Shown here piece after piece: positions 54,780-64,000 of a DNA stretch of 64,000 nt (positions are counted from its first letter, which is position 1; each line of letters opens with the position of its first letter). Location: the NCBI GenBank assembly GCA_000733355.1, contig JNVV01000014.1:372001-436000 (forward strand). The letters run 5' to 3'. The notes beneath the pieces were generated by a model. The model made no database searches and was not told where the DNA came from. It saw only the letters and a list, made by a program, of their open reading frames with translations. The translations under genes and the position numbers were made by a program. This DNA comes from Falciphora oryzae (taxonomy: Eukaryota > Ascomycota > Sordariomycetes > Magnaporthales > Magnaporthaceae).

Positions 54780-57045
54780 GAGGGCCGCCCTCGCAGAATC
54801 GGCTATTCTCTACCCGGCTACCCCGCCTCCCAATGTCTCTCATACACTCCCTCCGAGTCTTCCTCCGACCCTCGGTTGTGTTCGGTTCGTCCGCCATTCG
54901 GCTTCCACTGGTCTTGGGTGGGTAGCTGCCTACACCATCCCGATCCTATCCGCATTCCTTGATACTAGACACTAGCCTAGCATGCCCCTGCTTTCCAAGA
55001 CTTACCTCTTTTGTCTCCTAAGCCAACGGTTGGGAGCGCTTTCGTCGGTGCGCAGCGGACAGGTATTCAGCCTAGCCAATGGCGGCAGCCTCGTCAGCGG
55101 ACCGGGCCGGCCAATCATAACAGAGCATTTGATCACCTTGTTCTGCCTCCCGCCAATTCTCCTGAAAATAGGTCTCTGCCACGGAACATGGTCCCCTTCA
55201 GCCACTGCAGTGTCTGAGCTCCCGCCTCCACCATAGTGTCTCTGTGGTCGTCCTTTGGAGACCGATCGGAGGGCCTGGTGCGGTCTACGTGCTCGGCCTT
55301 GTCTGCTGCTGCTACTCCCCACCGATACCCTCATCTCGGCCAATAGGCCCCATCAAGCTTGCTGTACTCAGACTTGATCGCGGACCCGGGCCCTCGTGTG
55401 AAGGCATATAGGGGGATCATATAGACAACGTCATCCGGCCGACGATGTTTCGCCATTCACCCTTCCGAACCCCACGCGCGCCGGCTGTGTTTTCCACAGT
55501 TCTCGCGCCGATCATGTTCCCTTCTCGTCAGTGATGCCTAGCAATTATGAGAGCAATGTGGCCGCCTTCGACTCACCTCGTCCTCGAGATTTACGACTTT
55601 GGAGGCGATAGCCACAAAGAAGGAGGCTCAACAAGGCCACGCTCTCGCTACGAGGGTGCCGAATTCTAGCGAGGAGGCCTCGTCGATGTTGACTCCCTGC
55701 GGTCAGCATGGCTGGCTCGGCAGCTTCTACAGATCCATAGGCTGCTAGTCAGTAGAACCGGGGAGCGCAACTCGTCCGCCTTCACAACTCCCCTAGACTA
55801 CGGGCACGATTCTGTCATCAAGGCCTTTGCCGGCACCACGAGCAGCGTCTTGTAGGCCTCCCGTTAGTGTGGTGGAACCTCGCCCTTCGAGGCCACTATC
55901 GGGGGAATGACAACGACTCGACACGACTTGTAAAAGGCGCGCTACACGGCGAAGACATGTCGACGCGGGCCCGATCGAACCCGTACTCGCCCGTTCTCCG
56001 TTAGAGACGAAGGAGGTGTTCTCGCCTCGGAAACTTAGCTTTTCAGCGTCCTCGGCGGGCACCCAAATCACCGACACGCGAGCTAGGAGCTGCTCTAGCC
56101 TGTGTACCTTTGCCATTGAGCCGGACGGACTGGAATGGTGACCTCCATTTCTCTGCCGCTAGCGCTTACGCCGGCGCAGACTGTGGGAAAGCTGTACCTC
56201 CCTCTCGCTTGTCCGACACCTGCCACATCGGTTGTCTGCTCCCTCGCTACGTGGTCAGGGTGTTCAGCATCTGCCGGCTTCTCTCCTCACCGAAGACAGA
56301 CTTCTGGCGTGGCCGTTTCGCGTCCCTTACAGCAACAATGTGCGGCTGCCGTCAGGAGGGATACAGAAAAGCCACACGTTGTATTACTCGTCGTGCACGT
56401 CGGGCACTTGTCTGTAGTGGCGGCGGGAAATTCAGGCGGGGATGAGGAAACAGCCAGGCTAGTACTTGGATACGCGCATCAACTGGGAGACGTTTTGTTG
56501 TTAGTCATCACTCTGGTGTTTTCTTTGGGCACATGCTATGACTTTGTCTGGGCAGCCTCTCCAACGTCTTTACGACATGTTGTAAAGCCTATACGTATCC
56601 CGATCTCGCTGCCGGGCGCATTTTGCAGAGCTGAACGGACTTTGCCTTAGCTCGCATTGCTTCCTCAGTCGAAGATCTACCGCGACGGGCATGGACAGGT
56701 CGCGTAGATCGGATGTACTGGCACCAAGCATCGTGGTCTGAGTTCGCAGCTTGGTTTGTCTAGAACTACAGTGGCAGAATAACGCTCGGAGCTTTAGATG
56801 CCAAAATCTAGTGTGGGAAATACAGTGGCTGGGGAAAAGATGGTGGGGCCAGGAAAAGCAAGCGGACGCGCTGATATGAGCCGCTAGGAAAGATTAAAAA
56901 GAAAGTATAAACCCAAAAACAACGCCAGGCTGTTCGCCATGCACTCAAATGCTGAACCACAGAGATCTATATCGTCATAAGGGGACGTGCCGGCTCCCTG
57001 ACCTCTAACCGAAACGCCGACGCTCGTCACCCTCTTGTAAAAGCC
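54780..57045. other. 2.3-kb intergenic region with a possible gene relic
   Basis: 55540-55860 (plus) reads in part like a decayed F-box-type or similar protein (HLVLEIYDFGGDSHK, then SLRSAWLARQLLQIHRLLVS), interrupted by stops. The rest has no recognisable content. 56900-57045 is the 3' flank of the chitosanase gene. Confidence 0.4.
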
Positions 57046-58235
57046 TCAGCAAGACGGCCGCTGCCTCATGGCCTGGTACGAGGTCGGCTGCGCCGCCAGC
57101 GGCAGGGCGGCCGCCAGGGTGCTGTGGATGATGCCGGGCAGGCGCAGGAACGACGGCGGGCAGGCGGGCCTGCTGGCGGCGCTCTTCTCGATGCGGCCGA
57201 CGAGCGCGTCGCCGACAGGGGCGAGGCTGCGCTCGAAGTCGGCAAAGGTCGTCGCGTCCCAGCGCGGCTGGCGCGGGTCCGGGACGGCGTCGGTCCCCGT
57301 GAAGGCCAGGTACAGCACGTCCGTGTTGGACCAGCCGTGGCCGCCGTCGATGGTGGTGACGCCGCCGAAGCAGGCGCGCACCAGGCCAATGCCGGCCTCG
57401 CCGATCATGGCGTGGTTGCCGTCCGGGCCGTTCTCGTCGCCCCAGAGGCCGTAGAACTGTGTTGGGGGTGAGGGGAGCTTGGTGTTAGCTGACGGAAGGC
57501 AGAGGGGAGGCTCACCAGGAGTGGTGGTTAAAAGCGAGAGAGGGAAGAGAGCGGCCAAAGCCTTACCAGGTTGTCGCCACACACGACGGCTATGACGCTC
57601 AGCGGCTCGACGCGCTTGCCGCCCAGCAGCTTCCTGCGGCCACGGTCCTGGGGGTCGAAGGAAGGCCAACTGGGCTTGCCCTCGTTCGTGTTGCCGAAGA
57701 CGACGTACGAGTGGATGAAGGGGTTCAGGTCCTGCATCCCGGCGGCGGCGCCTCCCATGGCCCTGACGTTGCCGCGGAACGACGTCTGGGGCTGGGTGTC
57801 GGTGCTGAGGCCGCAGCCGCCGTCGTCGCCGGTGCGGTTGAACTGCTGGCCGTCGCAGTCGACGTCCATATCGCTCAGCTGGCCGCCGGGCATCTGCTGG
57901 TAGATGATGCCATACTTGTCCAGCATGTCGCCGCAGTACGCCCCGGCTGTCGGGGAGGGTGTGTTAGCGCAGGGTCAGGTGACGGGGGCGTGTGCCGAGC
58001 CGGGGTACAGGGTTTGGGGCCGCGGCGGCTATGTTGCTTCATCACGACGGAACGTACTTGCAGAAGTGCCTTCATTTACTCTGAAGCCCGACGCCAGCTT
58101 CTTCTGACAGTCGCCCTTGGCGATGATGGCCGCCTTGAGCTGCCGTATGTTCTCTGGTATCTCGCGAGCGCTGCTGCCCGCTGGGAGCAACAGGGTCACG
58201 GCGGACAGGGCGATGGTGGCGAGGCTGGCCCGCAT
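57046..58235 (-). CDS. Secreted chitosanase, GH75 family, three exons, 322 aa
   Basis: Exons 58235-58058, 57946-57567 and 57456-57046 are joined over introns of 111 nt (GTACGT ... CGACAG) and 110 nt (GTAAGG ... AACACAG); phases agree. Residues 1-23 are a signal peptide (MRASLATIALSAVTLLLPAG). The fungal chitosanase domain follows: YGIIYQQMPGGQLSDMDVDC, DLNPFIHSYVVFGNTNEG, VEPLSVIAVVCGDNL, FYGLWGDENG, GEAGIGLVRACFGG, GHGWSNTDVLYLAFTG. The aspartate-rich MDVDCDG and the GEA motif hold the residues where the family places its catalytic acids. It would cleave partly deacetylated chitin outside the cell, in wall remodelling or in use of chitosan. Its neighbours on the same strand are a cysteine-rich secreted protein and a Zn2Cys6 regulator. 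Confidence 0.92.
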
Positions 58236-59696
58236 TATGTCGGCGCAGCGACTGAGCTGAAGACGAGGTTGACGACCAAAGACACAGGCAGAAGAAGAGA
58301 AGGAGAAAGGAGGGATGCCAAGCTTGCTTGACGGCCGAAGAAGAAGATAAAGGGACGGGAACGATGCTGGGATTTTTGAGGTACCACAGAAAAGAGGCCC
58401 AAAGAATGTGAGGGGACTCGCGCGCTCGGATTCTTGGCGGCTCAGAGCCGCATGGGCCTGCTAGAGGTTCCCGTGAATGACCAGCATCGATAGCAAGCAG
58501 GCTAGCAGGATAGAAGGAAGGCACAAACTCCAGTACTCAAGAGGTCCGGCCAAGCAAGGCGTTCGTGCACGGAGGGCCAGCACCGCGATGGCACTCAAAA
58601 AGAAGGTTGAGGCTGATGGACGGCGAGGTTGCACGAGCAAAGAAGAAGGTCAATCCCGCGACGGCTTCGCTTCGATCCAGACCCTCCTCGTTCCAGGTCC
58701 AACCAGGTCCCTGTGGTGGGGCTGGGCTGTGTGGTCGCATCACAGGGCCCGCTAGCGCCAAAAAAAAAAGCAGTGTGCGTGTTTTGTTTCGTGTCGGGGA
58801 TGCGGCTGGCGCTTGTCAGCTCCCCTGGACCCCTGGCGGCAAAGGCCATTGGGCGGGAGTCAGCGGAGCTTCCCTTTCCTTCGCATGGGACAGGGCTCGT
58901 CGGCGCATCGTCATGATCATGGAATGTCACTTATGCCCGAACGTGAGGCCTTTTACACGACTCTAACTCGACACAAGTCTGGGTCAGGGCGTTGACTAGC
59001 CGCTATCTTTCCAAGCTGCCCGGCACTTTTGTTTCAAGCTGTCGACAGCTTGTTGAAGACGGCGCGAAGGCAAAAAGGAGAGCAATGCGATGAGCCGAGG
59101 TAGAAGAAAGGAGTGAGCACGAGGTCGAAGCGTGACGCGGCCCGCCTAATTTGTGGGGCTCAAACCGATTTTCCTTGTGGGCCCGTCCATCGAGTCGATC
59201 CCAGCTCCGCTTGCCGAGCACACCCAGGACAACAAAAAGATCAAGACTCGACGACACCCCGTCTCCCATAAGTATCCAATCGCGTCAACATAATCTCTAA
59301 TGCCGATATAAACTGTTCCAGGCAGGCCCGGATCCTGCGCATGGCCTCAGAGACAGGAGTCGGCTTATCATGATCGCTGCCATGCTCCGAGCCGCGACGA
59401 AGACCACCGTATGCCCACCCTGTCGACTGACTCCGTTTCCCTACCTCCGCTACCATTCTGGATGATGCAAAGGCAACCCACTCACAGATACTAGATCCCT
59501 CGAACTCCCGTGGCCGCGGTGGCACCGTAGAAGGCTCCTGGGAGCAACAACATGCAGGCGCTAACAAAGCACGGAAGCTATAGCCTCTCTCGTCGGCATA
59601 GCCGTGACGATGACCCTCTGGCGGTAGCTCCAAGCAGCGTAGCGCCCATTCTCCAGGACACAAGGCCAATTCTTACTCCTCTCCGAGTTTCAAACC
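58236..59696. other. Intergenic, no supported gene
   Basis: Promoter of the chitosanase gene and 3' flank of the small secreted protein gene. A short A-run lies at 58760-58769. Confidence 0.5.
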
Positions 59697-60041
59697 CTAC
59701 CACCGGCAACGAACCTCGCTCCAGATGGAGGTGTCGCAATATTTCCCGCAGCCGTCGGCTTTTTCCTCGGTCCTTCCGAGGCAGCGCTTATCCTGGCCTT
59801 CGATGGCAAAGTGGCCACGGTGGTTTTTCCAGTCGACGCATAGCCCTACCATGTGCGGCACGGCCGTTTTGCGGCAGCCCTCGTTGGCGTTGACTGCGTA
59901 TTCGCCGTGATCCGTCCTGAAGACGGCGTCCTCGCTGTGGCAGCCGAACCACCAAGGACTACACTGCGTTTTGACGACCATGCTGTCGGCAGCACAGCTG
60001 AGTGTGAGAGTGGCGAGGGTGATGGCGATCTGGACACGCAT
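59697..60041 (-). CDS. Small secreted cysteine-rich protein, 114 aa
   Basis: The ATG at 60041 opens a short protein with a clear signal peptide (MRVQIAITLATLTLSCAADS, cleavage probably after about residue 18). The mature part of about 95 residues has eight cysteines (KTQCSPWWFGC, EGCRK, GLCVDW, KRCLG, DGCGKYC, VRCRW), enough for four disulfides, and many charged and aromatic residues. No repeat or lipid anchor. No family was recognised. Size, cysteine content and secretion are those of effector candidates or small antimicrobial-type proteins in fungi, but nothing in the sequence proves a role. An upstream in-frame ATG at 60272 would hide the signal peptide and is rejected. A TATA box lies 200 nt upstream. 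Confidence 0.75.
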   Translation of the reverse strand: MRVQIAITLATLTLSCAADSMVVKTQCSPWWFGCHSEDAVFRTDHGEYAVNANEGCRKTAVPHMVGLCVDWKNHRGHFAIEGQDKRCLGRTEEKADGCGKYCDTSIWSEVRCRW

Positions 60042-60239
60042 CGTGAGATAGTGCTGACTGTTATGTCTTGGCGGGCAGCGCTGGATCTTAGCGAGGTGAA
60101 TGTGTCTGGGGAATTCGTGCTCGGGAGCGATGTGCGTACCTTGAGCTTTGTTTTCAGGCCAAGAGCTCGAACAGATGACGCTGCTCGATAATATTTGTTG
60201 CTTGTGGAGAGCTTTAGAAACGATCGCGAAAGTGCCTGG

Positions 60240-60247
60240 TTTATATA
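60240..60247 (-). promoter_or_regulatory. TATA box of the small secreted protein gene
   Basis: TATATAAA on the minus strand, about 200 nt upstream of the ATG at 60041, with a TAGG/CCTA repeat immediately upstream of it. Confidence 0.5.
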
Positions 60248-60268
60248 GGTACCTAGGTAGGTAGGTAG
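60245..60268. repeat. TAGG simple repeat with ACCTAGGT palindrome
   Basis: ataggtacctaggtaggtaggtag. It shares the word taggtacctaggta with the repeat at 50093-50124. Confidence 0.8.
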
Positions 60269-60811
60269 CCATAAAGGTTCTTTGGGAGCATACAACTCGT
60301 CAGCTTGACCGATCTTTACAGAGAGCGGGGGCGTGGGCAAATTTATTTTGCAACCCGGGCAGTTGAAAGTTTACAGCAAAACGCCGTCCCTTGAGCCGCT
60401 GACATACTTGTGCAGCACAGGTAGGCTTGACGATGACCTCCCGAAACCTTCCATTGCGGAGGTGGCGACTAATGTTTCGCAGCTCGTGCTGCTTCTCCCC
60501 GTGGCGCATCTTGGCAACGACGACTTCCAAAACACCGATCGAGCCTCGAGAGCTGGATGAGACCCATTAGGGCGCAAGCTACGCAGGTCTTGAGAGCGCG
60601 TCGCCAGCCGGGAGGCATGGGATCATGCCGTGTCACAACTTGCAGGTAGAGATGGAGGGACGGGGATGGCCTTCGGTTCGAGAGAGTAGCAAGCTGGCGG
60701 ACAGCCGCAGGCGTACTGCTTTTAGACTTCTGCTACAACCCGCGTGGTTATGCAGCCGCCTGCATACCCGTCAAGTACGACCTTGTCATGGCTCATGATA
60801 CTAGACCGCAG

Positions 60812-62168
60812 TCACTCCACCCTCGTTTCTCCTATCGCAGCCAGAGCCCACTCAACGCTCTGGACCCAGGCCGGCAGCGCCGCATGTGGCGATGGCCGCA
60901 GCGCGACCTCGGCCTCGCGCACCAGCGCCCTGCCGGGCCGGCCGGCCCACCAGTAGTCTTGGGACATGCGGTGGAGGATGACGCCCCAGTACATGAGCAG
61001 GAGGATGGCGAGCGGCTCGGGCCGGCGCGCCGCGGCCGCGTAGTCGGCGCCGGCCATGGTGGGCCAGAGGATGCCAAAGCCTCTCGTGTTGCGGTCTAAT
61101 GTGCGGGTGAAGAACTCCTCCAGGTACGAGATGGCCCGCTTGTACATAACCTTGGTGCTCCTCGTGGTTCCGGAGTCGGCATTGGCGGTGTCGCCGGCGG
61201 ATTTTCCGCTGGACGAAGGCGTCAGGGGCTCGTCGTCCTCAGGGGTGACGAGATCGTTCACGGCGTGGAGTCGGGCCACAGCCGCCTTGGTGTCTTCGTC
61301 TAAAAGCTCAAACGGGACGTCCTCTTTCCAGTTGGGCCGGGCGTTAGTCGGATAGGGGCCCGCCTCCAACCAATCCAAGCCAATAAGTGCAACCTGGCCA
61401 GCACCATGGATCATGTCGAAATGGATCATGGCTGCGGCGAGGGTGCTGCCCGTCGACGACTCTTCAACGGCAGGACCAACGTCGAACTGCGGCATAACCA
61501 TGTTCATGATACCTGCAACAGACGAGAAGATCACCATGGCTTGGTGGGATTCTGGGTCTAGATTTTCGCGAGGCGACCCCACAAGGAGTTTTCGGAAGGC
61601 AGTCAGTCCTCGATCGTAATAGCGAGCGGCGACGAGCGGATAATCTGCGTCCAGTGTCGGGTATTTATCGCCGTCGTCGTTCATGGCAATATCCAGGGCT
61701 GAGATAGCCATCATTCCGTCCATGAGGAACGGCACCCTGAGGGCGGCTTGCGGGACGAGGACCTGCATCACCTGGTGTTCCTCGGGGATGCAGCAGAGAC
61801 TAAGGTAGGTAGCAGTAGTCCAGCGATGTAACAGGGCCATCTCGAGCGCGGCTGTGGACGACTCGGACGGCGAAGCCGACCGTGTCCCGGCTCCGTTTTC
61901 CGCTAGCGGCTTTGGTATGCCGTCCTTGGGACTCTCTGTAGGAAGGGTCGGTCCGTAGGAGCAGGCTGTCTCTCGTACCACACAGTTGGCACATGGCGGG
62001 CCTGTCTCGTCGCACTAGACAGGTGGCATTGAGGGTGAGTAGGCGGCATGGTTATCCAAGTTGGAGGAAGTAGTCTGATATGCGGGGACGCACTTTGACA
62101 TGGCGTTTCTTGCACGCCTGACAGCCGTTCTTGGACTTGGTATGGTATTTCCTCTTTGGCTTGGACAT
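60812..62168 (-). CDS. Zn2Cys6 transcription factor (UPC2-like layout), two exons, 425 aa
   Basis: Exon 1 (62168-62094) and exon 2 (62014-60812) join over a 79-nt intron (GTGCGT ... GTCTAG) placed inside the zinc cluster. The cluster is complete: C16, C19, C26, C33, C36, C43 with spacing CX2CX6CX6CX2CX6C, preceded by a basic RKYHTKSKNG. Residues from about 90 are the fungal-specific regulatory region (ALEMALLHRWTTATYLSLC, then VPQAALRVPFLMDGMMAISA and HQAMVIFSSVAGIMNMVMP), a pattern seen in the sterol-uptake-regulator-like group. It is a nuclear DNA-binding regulator. Its target cannot be read from the sequence. It lies on the same strand as, and upstream of, the cysteine-rich protein and chitosanase genes. 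Confidence 0.92.
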
Positions 62169-63018
62169 GTCGGCGCTGTCGGGCTCAGGGAACGTCCAGC
62201 GACAAATCAGAAAGGTCGATGTTCAGGGTGTTCGAGATCGGATCGCAAGTCTCGACGGTCGATCTTGGCCGCTCACCTATGACGGCACGGAAAACACGTG
62301 CTCTTCTTCTCTGGCAGTCAACAGCGGCGAACCAACGGCTTGGAATGGGAACGCCAAGCGACGGCTGATGGGCCATCGCGGCACCTCCCGGCCTTGCATG
62401 CTGAGGGCGCCGCTTCCCCGCGCGCCCAGCAAAAAAGCGAGCGCGTCCGAGATCACGTGAACCCGCGCTCCAGGTCTGCGGGCGGGGAATCACAGAACAC
62501 AGCTAATCTGGCGCCCCGACTTCCACCCTCAACAGCGCAACCTCGTCCTCTCATGGAATTGTCATGGCTCCCAGCGACTGGCAACAGAACACTCTCCTCT
62601 CCCGCGACACGACTCCGCCGCTACATACTCGCTAACCTATGAGGAGGCACACACTCGCCGGAAGTGGAAAGGCGTCTCATTAACATGGCGGCCTTGGTGG
62701 GGTCTTCCTTCCCATCTATAAGCTTCGCCTCGCCCTGACATGCCATTGTGGGAAGCGAGAGGAGATCTCCCGAATCCTTCGGTGCGAGTCTGGCCCCGCG
62801 CCATGGCACACGCGCCAAGGATGCAATACATAATGCCACCTTCTTTCCGCCCCGGCCGTTACCCGCGCGGGCTGGGCGCTTGTCTTTGCTCTCCTACCTC
62901 TATCTCCCGTCTCTTGCCGCCCCGTGACGGCTGTTGACGGTGCTCGTCACAGGAGACAGGATACCAGAGCGCGCCGGGAAGGATTATCGCCGAGGGCCGC
63001 CAAGGAGAAAGGGGCACA
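62169..63018. other. Divergent intergenic region, no gene seen
   Basis: Promoter space of the transcription factor (minus) and of the gene at 63019 (plus). 62840-63018 is the leader of the latter. Confidence 0.5.
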
Positions 63019-64000
63019 ATGGCGGACTACCATTACGGCCAGCAAGGGGCGGCGCCACGGCCAACCGGCAGTCCGATGGTCCCATACGGGGGTATCCAGG
63101 CCATGTCCAGCAACGGCCTGCACCCGGTTGAGCAGACGGAGAAGCTCCCCAACGCCGCCGGGGTCAACGCCTTGCCATACACACGCGCAGAAGCACACAG
63201 CCAGGCACAATTCGGAACGCTGCCGCCCCATCTGCCACAGCAGCAGCAGCACACTCATCGACCCCAGAGTTCCCCAAACCCGTGCCCGAAAATACCTACA
63301 TGGCATATGCTTCGTCCTCACAGCCCCCGTCTGCGTCGTTCTCCCAGTCCTCACCGGGCCCCGAGAAGAGGATCCTGGCTCTGAGGAGGACAACTTCCTT
63401 TCTGACGCTCAGCAACATCTTCCTCGTCACCGCTTCCATCTCGTCGGTGTTCTCCCGAGCCAGCTGAACAAGAACCAGAATCTGAGTGGAGACTGCGCCG
63501 AAAGCTCGGCACATCCAGCGGCGGCGGGTCGCCTACATCGTAAGCATCATCCTTCGTACCCCCTTGTCCCCCTCTTCACACAGCCACTGACGATCCATTC
63601 CCAGGCTCAACGTACCAGCGCCCACATACCCAAGCGCTGGTGGCAGCAACCCGCGCATCTGCTTCGACAGCAACACGCCCCCGCGCGCGGAGGCGCAGTT
63701 TGGCACGCCCGCCGTCGACTGCCCGCGGCGCGACAACGCGACCGCCCCGGTATACGGTCCCGGGCACAAGCCTGACCTTTGAGCGCGTCTGCGGCGTCGA
63801 CCTGACGGCCAGCGACGTGGGCAGCTTCCCAACCACCTCCATGCCCGACTGCCTCGCCCTCTGCGCCCAGCTCACCTCTACCCCAGCAGCACCATGGGCC
63901 GCCGCCTCGGCGTCAGCTGGGTCTTCGGCAGCGGTCTCCAAGGCCAGGGGTCAAGCTACTGCTACCCCAAGCATAACATCAGCATGCCCAGGAGCCAACG
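63019..64000 (+). pseudogene. Surface membrane-protein-like gene with several frameshifts, cut by window end
   Basis: The ATG at 63019 opens a disordered N-terminus (MADYHYGQQGAAPRP, then QQQQ). The frame then shifts near 63255 to PEFPKPVPENTYMAYASSSQ and a hydrophobic stretch (LTLSNIFLVTASISSVFS) that may be the membrane helix. It shifts again to LNKNQNLS. A probable intron (GTAAGC ... TTCCCAG, about 63540-63604) leads to GTPAVDCPRRDNATAPVYG, then LTFERVCGVDLTASDVGSF after a one-base shift in CCCGGG near 63759. After another shift the frame reads RLGVSWVFGSGLQGQGSSYC. The last pieces resemble the cysteine-containing ectodomain (CGVDL ... GVSWVF ... YCY) of fungal single-pass surface proteins. 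Either the gene is decaying or the assembly has indel errors. The 3' end is outside. Confidence 0.6.

Larger units (their letters stand above)
60042..60811. other. Intergenic; promoter of the small secreted protein gene
   Basis: Holds a TATA box and a TAGG repeat (60240-60268). 60300-60811 shows nothing else beyond the 3' flank of the transcription factor gene. Confidence 0.5.

Overview
This window is nuclear DNA of a filamentous ascomycete (Pezizomycotina, most likely Sordariomycetes). Support for this comes from GC-rich genes with short introns (about 70-160 nt, GTAAGT/GTATGT-type donors, CTAAC/CTGAC branch points), fungus-restricted families (HsbA wall protein, GH75 chitosanase, Atg17, a Zn2Cys6 regulator, fungal multi-span membrane proteins), and a transposon whose decay looks like RIP. 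I cannot name the species. Exon structures were assembled by hand from reading frames and splice signals; the joined exon lengths were checked to be multiples of three.

Layout. 1-3.1 kb: a full-length Mutator-like (MULE) transposase on the minus strand, still in one frame but riddled with TAA/TAG stops. 3.8-5.3 kb: a two-exon multi-span membrane protein. 6.7-7.4 kb: an HsbA-type cell-wall protein. 11-13 kb: a divergent secreted GH1 glycosidase beside the wreck of an MFS sugar transporter. 15.3-19.4 kb: a single-pass membrane protein, a doubtful broken gene and an alpha/beta hydrolase. 20.7-23 kb: a possible three-exon orphan gene, a 77-bp tandem repeat and an intron-containing tRNA. 24-25.2 kb: a class II aldolase/adducin protein. 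27.7-32.4 kb: a four-exon membrane protein and a chromate transporter. 34-36.5 kb: atg17 with an unusually long intron. 38-39.8 kb: RIO1 kinase. 40.4-42.2 kb: a membrane-anchored fucose-lectin-like protein. 43.6-45.6 kb: Mediator subunit MED22 followed, in the same frame, by a 401-codon open extension. 46.3-48.6 kb: PUS1. 50.9-52.1 kb: an unrecognised 410-aa protein. 53.2-54.8 kb: a 2-oxoglutarate/Fe(II) dioxygenase. 57-62.2 kb: GH75 chitosanase, a small secreted cysteine-rich protein and a Zn2Cys6 transcription factor, all on the minus strand. 63-64 kb: a frame-disrupted surface-protein-like gene cut by the window end.

How they fit together. The core is housekeeping: ribosome maturation (RIO1), tRNA modification (PUS1), transcription (MED22) and autophagy (ATG17). 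It is mixed with surface and secreted functions: HsbA, GH1, GH75, a cysteine-rich secreted protein, a lectin-like protein and several membrane proteins. No secondary-metabolite cluster or clear novel multi-gene system is visible. The most unusual points are the MED22 in-frame extension, the RIP-pattern MULE, the 849-nt atg17 intron, the orphan three-exon gene and the small secreted protein next to a chitosanase and a regulator.
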